NCBI GenBank assembly: GCA_009927245.1
Contig: RFNI01000228.1
Location: 1-5,706 of the forward strand
Source of the DNA: Actinomycetota bacterium
GTDB lineage: Bacteria; Actinomycetota; Actinomycetes; Actinomycetales; Microbacteriaceae
DNA length: 5,706 nucleotides
Direction: 5' to 3'
The first letter of the stretch is position 1, and each line of letters starts with the position of its first letter. Positions 1 to 5,706 of this stretch are shown in pieces. Below the pieces are notes generated by a model, which worked only from the letters and a program-made list of their open reading frames with translations, was not told the DNA's origin and ran no database searches. A program made the translations under genes and the position numbers.

Positions 1-1302
1 GATTACTGTCAAAGCTTCGACAATCAACTCATCGCTGATTGCAAGTGACGGTAGGAATCGAATTACGTTGCCGTAGGTTCCTGCATTGAGAATTAGGACA
101 CCGTTACTGTGAGCGTGCTTCACAATGGCATCAACTGCAGCTGAGTTAGGAGTTCTAGTTCCTGGCACTACAAACTCAATAGCCAACATTGCACCACGGC
201 CACGGATTTCACCGATGACTGGATACTTAGCCTTTAGATCTAGAAGTCTTGGCTTCATTACGTTTTCAATGTGAATAGCCTTCTCAAGAACGCCGCCTGC
301 TTCAATCTGCTTTAGAACTGATACTGCAGCCGCAGCAGCAACCGGGTTACCACCGAAGGTTCCACCAATCCCACCTGGGTGAGATGAGTCCATGATCTCG
401 GCTCTTCCGGTAACAGCTGAGATAGGCATACCACCGGCAATACCCTTAGCGATTGTCATTAGATCAGGTTCGAAACCTTCTTCGTATTCGCTAGCAAACC
501 ACTTACCGGTTCTAGCAATACCAGCCTGAACTTCATCTGCTACTAGAACAATTCCGTTTGCATGTGTCCATTGGCTCAGGGTCTTGAGGAAACCAGGTGC
601 AGGAACGATGAAGCCACCTTCACCCTGAATAGGTTCGATAACTACAGCGGCTAGGTTTTTGCCACCGATGCGCTTTTCCATGTAGTTGATTGCGCGCTGA
701 GCTGCTTCTTCTCCAGTCATGCCCTCTGGGTCATGGAATGGGTAAGACATTGGTACGTGAGTAACAGAGCCAGCAAACGGACCGAAACCATCTGCGTAAG
801 GCATGTTCTTGAAGTTCATAGCCATGGTGAGGTTGGTGCGGCCGTGATAAGCGTGGTCAAATACTGCAATCTCGTTGCGCTTAGTGAACTTACGAGCAAG
901 CTTGATGGCATTTTCTACTGCTTCAGCACCCGAGTTGAATAGCGCTGAACGCTTTACGAAGTTACCTGGCATGTGTCTGTTCAGGATTTCACAGACCTCA
1001 ACGTAAGGAACATAAGGGGTAACTGTGAAGAGTGTGTGGGTTAGCTTCGCCACCTGCTCGGTAACGGCGGCTACGACACCTTCGTTGGTGTGACCGATGG
1101 TGGTAACACCGATACCTGATCCCATATCAATGAACTGGTTGCCATCAACGTCAACAAGGATCGCTCCGTGAGCTGAATCAATGTATACCGGGAGAGTTGC
1201 ACCAACACCGTGGCCAACATGCTGCAGCCTGTGCTGGTGCAGAGCCTGGGATTTAGGCCCAGGAATCGAAGTAACAAGTTTGCGAGTTTGTTCAATCGTC
1301 AT
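1..1302 (-). CDS. gabT: 4-aminobutyrate aminotransferase (GabT), 3' end cut by window edge
   Basis: This is a class III PLP-dependent aminotransferase that moves the amino group of GABA to 2-oxoglutarate, giving succinate semialdehyde and glutamate in the cytoplasm. The minus strand is open for 434 codons from the ATG at 1302-1300 to base 1 with no stop. The family length is about 425-450, so only the last few residues are missing. The N-terminus (TRKLVTSIPGPKSQAL) closely resembles the mycobacterial GabT N-terminus. Visible motifs are FNSGAEAVENA (residues 122-132, cofactor phosphate region), DHAYHGRTN (149-157), IEPIQGEGG (222-230), DEVQAG with the PLP-ring Asp256 and Gln259, the Schiff-base lysine Lys286 in IAKGIAGG, and GGTFGGNP (313-320). 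The frame has no interruption, unlike the genes to its right. It is transcribed divergently from dxr. Acetylornithine aminotransferase is a relative, but the GabT-like N-terminus and the FGGNP context favour GabT. Confidence 0.95.
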   Translation of the reverse strand, partial: MTIEQTRKLVTSIPGPKSQALHQHRLQHVGHGVGATLPVYIDSAHGAILVDVDGNQFIDMGSGIGVTTIGHTNEGVVAAVTEQVAKLTHTLFTVTPYVPYVEVCEILNRHMPGNFVKRSALFNSGAEAVENAIKLARKFTKRNEIAVFDHAYHGRTNLTMAMNFKNMPYADGFGPFAGSVTHVPMSYPFHDPEGMTGEEAAQRAINYMEKRIGGKNLAAVVIEPIQGEGGFIVPAPGFLKTLSQWTHANGIVLVADEVQAGIARTGKWFASEYEEGFEPDLMTIAKGIAGGMPISAVTGRAEIMDSSHPGGIGGTFGGNPVAAAAAVSVLKQIEAGGVLEKAIHIENVMKPRLLDLKAKYPVIGEIRGRGAMLAIEFVVPGTRTPNSAAVDAIVKHAHSNGVLILNAGTYGNVIRFLPSLAISDELIVEALTVI

Positions 1303-1308
1303 GACTCA

Positions 1309-1314
1309 ATTCTA
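1309..1314 (-). promoter_or_regulatory. Possible -10 element of a leaderless gabT promoter
   Basis: On the minus strand, TAGAAT lies exactly six bases before the gabT ATG. It fits the actinobacterial -10 pattern TANNNT, and the spacing would put the transcript start at or next to the ATG. No Shine-Dalgarno-like sequence lies between it and the start, as expected for a leaderless mRNA, which is common in actinobacteria. No good -35 hexamer is visible (the expected place is C-rich), so this rests on the -10 match and spacing alone. Confidence 0.35.
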
Positions 1315-1356
1315 CGCCTGTCCCATTTAGAGGGGGAGTGCCCCGCATGGATTATC

Positions 1357-1363
1357 GAGGTGG
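1357..1363 (+). promoter_or_regulatory. Candidate dxr ribosome binding site, long spacing
   Basis: GAGGTGG matches part of the anti-Shine-Dalgarno complement and is the only convincing purine match ahead of dxr. It stands 12 bases before the ATG, longer than usual. A nearer TTAGG (1369-1373) ends two bases before the ATG, too close to work well. An in-frame TAG at 1370-1372 rules out any start further upstream, so the ATG at 1376 stands even though the site is weak. Confidence 0.35.
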
Positions 1364-1375
1364 CAAGATTAGGTT

Positions 1376-2465
1376 ATGAAGAAAATAATCATCTTAGGAA
1401 GCACTGGGTCCATTGGCACTCAGGCTCTAGAGATTATTGAAGCCAATCCAGATAAGTTCCAAGTGGTTGGTTTGGTGGGTAACTCCAACCAAGAACTCCT
1501 ACAAGCACAGGCTCAGAAATTCAATGTCCCTGCAAAGAAGACAGTCACTGGGGCAGAGGCGGCTGTTCAACTAATTGAAGACACTGAAGCTGATGTTGTT
1601 ATCAATGGAATTACTGGATCTGTTGGCTTATTGCCGACGCTTGCAACTTTAAGAACAGGCAAGGTTCTTGCGCTAGCTAACAAAGAGTCACTTATTGTTG
1701 GTGGCAAGTTGGTCACCGAGGCTGCGAAGCCTGGACAGATTGTTCCAGTTGACTCAGAGCACTCAGCCTTGCACAGTCATTGCTTTCTGGCAAGCACAGT
1801 GAAGTTGCAAAATTGATTTTGACTGCTTCAGGTGGACCGTTCAGAGGTTTCACTAGAGAGCAGTTGAAAGAGGTAACACCTGCTCAAGCTTTGAAGCATC
1901 CAACCTGGGCAATGGGGAAGGTGGTAACCACCAATTCCGCCACCATGGTCAATAAAGGCTTGGAAATCATCGAAGCTCATTTGCTCTTTGATGTTTCCTT
2001 TGACCGTATCGCTGTCACAGTCCATCCTCAATCAGTAGTTCATTCAATGGTTGAGTTCATCGATGGTTCGATAATTGCGCAGTGTTCACCCCCGGACATG
2101 AAACTGCCTATCGCTTTAGGTATGACCTGGCCAGATCGAGTTCCAAACATCACACCTCCGGTTAACTTCAGCAAAGCACACACTTGGACTTTTGAACCTC
2201 TCGATGAAGAAGTGTTCGCTGCAGTAAGACTTGCCAGAGAAGTTGGTTCTAAGGACTTACCTACCCAGCTGTTTACAACGCAGCCAATGAGCAGGCAGTT
2301 GAAGCATTCCACGACAACAAGATTGGCTATCTGGAAATCGTGGAGATTATTGAAGAAACAATTCAGTCTCACTCTGCGGACACTGAACTTTCACTTGATT
2401 CTGTTCTTGAGGCAGAGCTCTGGGCAAGAAACTTTGCTGATCAACTAATCAGTTCAAAAAACTGA
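1376..2465 (+). CDS. dxr: 1-deoxy-D-xylulose 5-phosphate reductoisomerase (Dxr), broken by two frameshifts
   Basis: Dxr converts 1-deoxy-D-xylulose 5-phosphate to 2-C-methyl-D-erythritol 4-phosphate with NADPH and a divalent metal, the first committed step of the MEP pathway (cytoplasm). The gene is read in three pieces: 1376-1771, 1774-2253 and 2256-2462, with stop TGA at 2463-2465. Adding one G near 1771 (restoring ALAQSLLSGK) and one G near 2254 (restoring SKGLTYPAVYNAANEQA) rebuilds a protein of about 363 residues, within the family range. Numbered on the rebuilt protein, motifs are the NADPH loop GSTGSIG (8-14), metal ligands in DSEH (Asp126, Glu128), the substrate segment ASGGPFRG (151-158), His175 in HPTWAMG and NKGLE (193-197, metal ligand Glu197). 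The ATG is fixed by an in-frame TAG just upstream and by the perfect Rossmann start. Unrepaired, the first piece ends at 1816 after 146 residues and would be inactive. A sequencing or assembly cause is more likely than decay. It probably leads an operon with the next three genes. Confidence 0.93.
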
Positions 2466-2487
2466 CAGCCTAATGTCAGAGACGATA

Positions 2488-2493
2488 AGTAGG
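2488..2493 (+). promoter_or_regulatory. Weak ribosome binding site of the site-2 protease gene
   Basis: AGTAGG ends eight bases before the ATG at 2502, a normal spacing for a Shine-Dalgarno site though the match is imperfect. A second in-frame ATG follows directly at 2505. With the first ATG the protein begins MMTFLNSV, with the second MTFLNSV; the sequence does not decide between them. Confidence 0.35.
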
Positions 2494-2501
2494 TTTAGTG
2501 C

Positions 2502-3731
2502 ATGATGACTTTTCTAAACTCCGTTAGCGGCTGGGTAATTCTTCTCCTTGGGCTAGCAATCTCAATAGGTCTACATGAGATAGGGCACCTTTGGCCAGCT
2601 AAGAAGTTTGGTGTCAAGGTCACGAAGTACATGATTGGATTTGGTCCGACACTCTTCTCCCGCAAACGTGGAGACACAGAGTATGGAATCAAAGCAATTC
2701 CTCTCGGTGGATACATCCAGATGATTGGAATGCTTCCACCATCAAGTGCATTCAAGAATGCAAGCTTTAGAAGAACTACTTCAGAAGAAGTAATTGCTCC
2801 TGAGGATGTTGATAAAACCTTCTATCGTTTAGCGCCATGGAAGAAACTCATCATCATGTTTGGGGGCCATTCGCAAACCTACTGATTGCGCTTGTGCTTT
2901 CGATTGTTCTTCTCAGTGGGTTTGGCCAGTACGGCAGAACCACCTCTATTCAAGGTGTGGTTCAATGCGTTCCAACTGAAGCTAACCCAAATTGTGACCA
3001 GGTTGGCGAGCCATCACCTTCAGCGACAGCGGGACTTAAGGCTGAGGATCAAATCGTTGAGATAAACGGAACAAGGGTAAAACTTTGGTCTGAAGTCGAA
3101 TCGATTATGTCCGCAAACGTGAACAAGGACATCCCAATCACGGTTCTGCGATCAGGTGTTGAACAAGGCCTCACGATAAAGCCAGTTGAGATGACAATGA
3201 ATGGCGTCACTAAGGTCTATCTCGGTGTTTATCTCAAAGTTGAGAAGTTCAAGGTAAGCCCAGTCACGGCAGTGCAAGAACTCGGCAACATGTTGGTCTC
3301 AACCGGGCAGATGATTGTCCAGCTCCCAGTACAGGCAATCAACGCCGTTGCTGAAATCAACCCAAACGTAGAGCGAGACCAAAATGGAGCGATCTCGATA
3401 GTTGGCCTAGGTCAGTTCTCCGGGGATATTGCTTCGAACTCTGAAATCACCCTTGAAGATAAATTTGCTTCGCAGCTGGCACTTCTGATGTCTTTGAACG
3501 TTGCACTCTTCGTTTTCAACATGATTCCGCTAGTTCCTCTGGATGGTGGACACATTGCAGCGGGTCTATATGAATGGGCAAAGCGAGGTATTTGGCGCTT
3601 ACGCGGAAAAAGCTTGAGCAGCCGGTCGATACCAGCAAGATGATGCCGTTGGCCTTTTCGTCGCGGGGCTGCTGCTGTTGCTCAGCGTTGTCCTGATAGT
3701 CAGAGATATCGTAAATCCGCTCCAGTTCTAA
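2502..3731 (+). CDS. rip1: M50 site-2 zinc metalloprotease (Rip1/RseP-like), broken by three frameshifts
   Basis: This is a polytopic membrane zinc protease of the site-2 family, which cuts transmembrane substrates such as anti-sigma factors in regulated intramembrane proteolysis. The first piece, from 2502, carries a hydrophobic N-terminal helix with the zinc motif HEIGH (25-29), then GFGPTLFSRKRGDTEYG and IPLGGY. Adding a G to the G run at 2862-2866 rebuilds MFGGPFANLL and joins the second piece (2867-3610). That piece has a membrane helix, a PDZ-like domain (roughly 170-230, GLKAEDQIVEING) and the third zinc-ligand motif NMIPLVPLDGGH (340-351, Asp348). Adding an A at 3607-3611 and a T at 3655-3658 restores the final helix and the end NPLQF with TAA at 3729-3731. 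The rebuilt protein is about 410 residues, close to mycobacterial Rip1 as recalled (about 400). Unrepaired, the first piece stops at 2883-2885. The linker around residues 80-95 fits my memory of the family poorly. Its physiological substrate cannot be told from here. Confidence 0.9.
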
Positions 3732-3804
3732 GCGCTTAGCCTTGAAATTGGGCTTGGCATTTAGACTTGTATCACCTATTGAACTGAGAAAGTAGTTATC
3801 TAAA

Positions 3805-4959
3805 GTGCCAGCGATCAACCTTGGACTTCCAAATACACCTCCAGTACTAACCCCTCGTCGCAAGACCAGACAAATCATGGTCGGAAACGTTCCGGTTGGC
3901 GGAGACGCTCCAATCTCAGTCCAGTCAATGACTACCACTCCAACTACCGACATAAACGCGACTCTTCAGCAGATCGCTGAGTTGACCGCATCTGGTTGTG
4001 ACATTGTTCGAGTTGCTTGCCCATCTCAGGACGACGCAGATGTTCTAAGAATTATTGCCAAGAAGTCTCAAATTCCAGTTATCGCTGACATCCACTTCCA
4101 GCCGAAGTATGTTTTCAAGCAATTGAGGCTGGCTGCGGGCTGTTCCGTTAACCCAGGAAACATAAGACAGTTTGATGACAAGGTTGGCGAAATTGCTAAG
4201 GCTGCAAAAGACGCCGGAGTTTCAATTCGTATTGGTGTGAACGCAGGTTCGCTTGACCCTCGTCTGCTACAGAAGTATGGAAAGCCGACAGCTGAGGCTT
4301 TGGTTGAATCTGCTGTTTGGGAAGCATCTTTGTTCGAGGAGCACGACTTCCACGACTTCAAGATCTCTGTAAAGCACAACGACCCTGTAGTTATGGTTCG
4401 TGCTTATGAGCTTCTAGCTGAAAGAGGAGATTGGCCTCTACACCTTGGTGTTACAGAAGCAGGTCCTGCTTTCCAAGGAACAATCAAGTCGGCAGTTGCT
4501 TTCGGTGCGCTTTTGAGCAAGGGAATTGGAGACACAATTCGTGTTTCACTTTCAGCTCCACCGGTTGAGGAAATCAAAGTCGGCTCAAAGATTCTTGAGT
4601 CATTGAACCTTCGCCCACGTAAGTTTGAAATTGTTTCATGTCCTTCTTGTGGTCGTGCACAGGTAGATGTTTACAAGCTTGCTGAAGATGTAACTGCTGG
4701 ACTAGAACACATGACTGTTCCACTTCGTGTCGCTGTTATGGGTTGTGTTGTAAACGGCCCTGGTGAAGCTCGTGAAGCAGACCTAGGTGTTGCATCTGGT
4801 AACGGTAAGGGTCAGATTTTCGTAAAGGGTGAAGTTATCAAGACTGTCCCTGAGAGCGAAATTGTTGCAACTCTTATCGAAGAAGCAAATCGTTTGGCAG
4901 CAGAGATGGACCCAGCTTTGGTTGGCTCTCCACAAGTTGTCGTTGCTAAGAAAGACTAA
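3805..4959 (+). CDS. ispG: 4-hydroxy-3-methylbut-2-en-1-yl diphosphate synthase (IspG/GcpE)
   Basis: IspG is a cytoplasmic 4Fe-4S enzyme that reductively opens 2-C-methyl-D-erythritol 2,4-cyclodiphosphate to HMBPP, the penultimate MEP-pathway step. The frame runs 384 codons from a GTG. An in-frame TAG at 3793-3795 leaves no usable start upstream, and the N-terminus (LTPRRKTRQIMVGNVPVGG) matches actinobacterial IspG. An N-terminal TIM barrel carries SVQSMTTTPTTD, CDIVRVACPSQ, VIADIHFQPKYVF and ISVKHNDP. The C-terminal cluster domain has SCPSCGRAQVD (Cys279, Cys282) and GCVVNGPGEA (Cys314, Glu321), the full set of three Cys and one Glu ligands. Oddity: residues 105-114 (4117-4146) read KQLRLAAGCS where the family has about eleven residues like QAIEAGCGAVR. 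Three single-base losses there cancel, so the length looks normal while the local peptide is wrong. The gene follows the protease by 73 bases and precedes proS by two. Confidence 0.97.
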   Translation: MPAINLGLPNTPPVLTPRRKTRQIMVGNVPVGGDAPISVQSMTTTPTTDINATLQQIAELTASGCDIVRVACPSQDDADVLRIIAKKSQIPVIADIHFQPKYVFKQLRLAAGCSVNPGNIRQFDDKVGEIAKAAKDAGVSIRIGVNAGSLDPRLLQKYGKPTAEALVESAVWEASLFEEHDFHDFKISVKHNDPVVMVRAYELLAERGDWPLHLGVTEAGPAFQGTIKSAVAFGALLSKGIGDTIRVSLSAPPVEEIKVGSKILESLNLRPRKFEIVSCPSCGRAQVDVYKLAEDVTAGLEHMTVPLRVAVMGCVVNGPGEAREADLGVASGNGKGQIFVKGEVIKTVPESEIVATLIEEANRLAAEMDPALVGSPQVVVAKKD

Positions 4960-4961
4960 TT

Positions 4962-5706
4962 ATGTTGCTTCGTATGTCGCAGTTATTCTTGCGCACCCTG
5001 CGTGAAGACCCAGCTGAAGCTGAAGTTGATAGCCACAAGCTACTAGTTCGTGCTGGCTACATTCGCCGTGCAGCACCTGGTATCTATACCTGGTTGCCGC
5101 TTGGTCTTGCTGTCAAGGCAAAGGTCGAGCAAGTAGTTCGCGAAGAAATGAATCGAGCTGGCGCTCAAGAAGTATTCTTCCCAGCACTTCTTCCCAGAGA
5201 ACCATTCGAGACAACAGGTCGTTGGACTGAGTATGGCGATAACTTGTTCCGTCTTCAAGACCGCAAGAAAGCGGACTACCTACTTGCACCAACGCATGAA
5301 GAGATGTTCACACTCTTGGTAAAGGATCTTTACTCAAGTTATAAAGACCTACCTTTGACTCTGTATCAAATTCAGAACAAGTACCGCGATGAAGCACGTC
5401 CTCGTGCAGGTCTACTTCGTGGTCGTGAGTTTGTGATGAAGGATGCTTATTCATTTGATGTCACTGATGAAGGGCTTGCAATTTCTTATCAAGCGCAGCG
5501 CGACGCTTATGAACGCATCTTTACTCGCCTTGGTATTGACTATGTGATTGTGAAAGCTGATGCTGGTGCAATGGGTGGTTCTGCCAGCGAAGAGTTCCTT
5601 TCCCCGTCACCAATTGGAGAAGACACTTTTGTTAGATCTGCTGGTGGTTATGCTGCCAACGTTGAAGCCGTAACGATTTCTGCTCCAGCTGAGTTGAGTG
5701 TTGAAG
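4962..5706 (+). CDS. proS: Prolyl-tRNA synthetase (ProS), bacterial type, 5' part
   Basis: ProS is a class II aminoacyl-tRNA synthetase that activates proline with ATP and loads it on tRNA-Pro in the cytoplasm. The frame is open for 248 codons from the ATG at 4962 to the right edge without a break. The full enzyme is usually about 570-590 residues, so less than half is present. The start (MLLRMSQLFLRTLREDPAEA) aligns with actinobacterial ProS. Visible motifs are SHKLLVRAGYIRRAAPGIY (24-42), FPALLPREPFE (73-83), the proline-site PTHEE (110-114), motif 2 in YRDEARPRAG and GREFVMKDAYSF (141-165), and GAMGGSASEEFL (202-213). The segment from about residue 218 (IGEDTF, YAANVEAV) begins the inserted editing domain of the bacterial-type enzyme. 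The ATG lies two bases after the ispG stop, so the two genes are probably translationally coupled; the only upstream purine tract (AAGAAAG, 4949-4955, inside ispG) is a weak ribosome binding site. Confidence 0.97.
   Translation, partial: MLLRMSQLFLRTLREDPAEAEVDSHKLLVRAGYIRRAAPGIYTWLPLGLAVKAKVEQVVREEMNRAGAQEVFFPALLPREPFETTGRWTEYGDNLFRLQDRKKADYLLAPTHEEMFTLLVKDLYSSYKDLPLTLYQIQNKYRDEARPRAGLLRGREFVMKDAYSFDVTDEGLAISYQAQRDAYERIFTRLGIDYVIVKADAGAMGGSASEEFLSPSPIGEDTFVRSAGGYAANVEAVTISAPAELSVE

Noticed and set aside
733..942. Plus-strand open frames opposite gabT (733-942, 1210-1440).
   Set aside because: Both lie antisense to a well-supported gabT frame; the second also runs into dxr. Neither has recognisable protein features.
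1333..1344. GGGG-AGTG-CCCC hairpin between gabT and dxr as a terminator.
   Set aside because: The stem is four pairs, there is no T tract on either side, and no gene ends here, since both neighbours start from this spacer.
1780..2448. A separate gene starting at the ATG at 1780, and likewise one at 2837.
   Set aside because: Both encode the continuation of the preceding family protein mid-domain. The first residues after each ATG are not a natural N-terminus, and the second piece begins with out-of-frame residues (MEETHHHVW) before family homology starts.
2859..3662. Programmed -1 ribosomal frameshifting as the reason for the split frames in dxr and the protease gene.
   Set aside because: Every shift would indeed be cured by a -1 slip, but the sites do not form proper slippery heptamers in the incoming frame, no clear downstream hairpin was seen, and five successful shifts would be needed across two genes. 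Base loss explains all sites at once.
3728..3739. Perfect 12-base palindrome (CTAAGC/GCTTAG) overlapping the protease stop codon, as an operator or terminator.
   Set aside because: One or two such palindromes are expected by chance in a window of this size. It has no loop or T tract, and half of it is fixed by coding sequence and the stop.
3732..3804. Separate promoter for ispG in the 73-base spacer.
   Set aside because: TTG-rich hexamers and AT-rich pieces occur, but no -35/-10 pair had acceptable spacing, so I could not support a promoter over read-through from dxr.
3516..3953. A 145-codon open frame on the minus strand across the end of the protease gene and the start of ispG.
   Set aside because: It is antisense to two recognised genes, has no recognisable domain, and shows low-complexity stretches that mirror the sense coding. 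The same applies to minus-strand frames at 2040-2372, 2495-2755 and 4068-4379.

Overview
This looks like ordinary housekeeping chromosome from a moderate- to low-GC actinobacterium, most like the small-genome freshwater or marine Microbacteriaceae (Rhodoluna/Aquiluna type). The evidence is protein style: the GabT, IspG and ProS sequences read closely like mycobacterial and microbacterial family members as recalled. The gene order dxr - site-2 protease - ispG - proS is also a known actinobacterial arrangement. Lineage below phylum is an inference.

Layout: a minus-strand 4-aminobutyrate aminotransferase gene (gabT) fills positions 1302 down to 1 and loses only its last few codons at the window edge. 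A 73-bp divergent intergenic region follows. Then comes a plus-strand run, probably one operon: dxr (1376-2465), an M50 site-2 protease like Rip1/RseP (2502-3731), ispG (3805-4959) and the 5' part of proS (from 4962, running off the right edge). Dxr and IspG are the second and the penultimate enzymes of the MEP route to isoprenoid precursors. The protease is a membrane enzyme of regulated intramembrane proteolysis, and ProS charges tRNA-Pro. GabT is divergent and belongs to GABA/amino-acid catabolism.

The striking feature is not a new system but a cluster of single-base losses confined to about 1771-4146. Two split dxr and three split the protease gene. Three more lie within 30 bases of ispG, where they cancel out, so ispG looks intact while about ten residues are read out of frame. 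All eight are repaired by adding one base, and seven of them sit where a one-base-longer homopolymer restores the family sequence. gabT, the rest of ispG and proS show no such damage. The simplest reading is a stretch of indel-rich sequencing or assembly, not decay, because dxr and ispG should be essential. Arg codon use in ispG also changes at about the point where the damage stops, which may mark a join between different reads or strains. I found no RNA gene, mobile element, CRISPR array or undescribed system. No gap between genes exceeds 75 bases.
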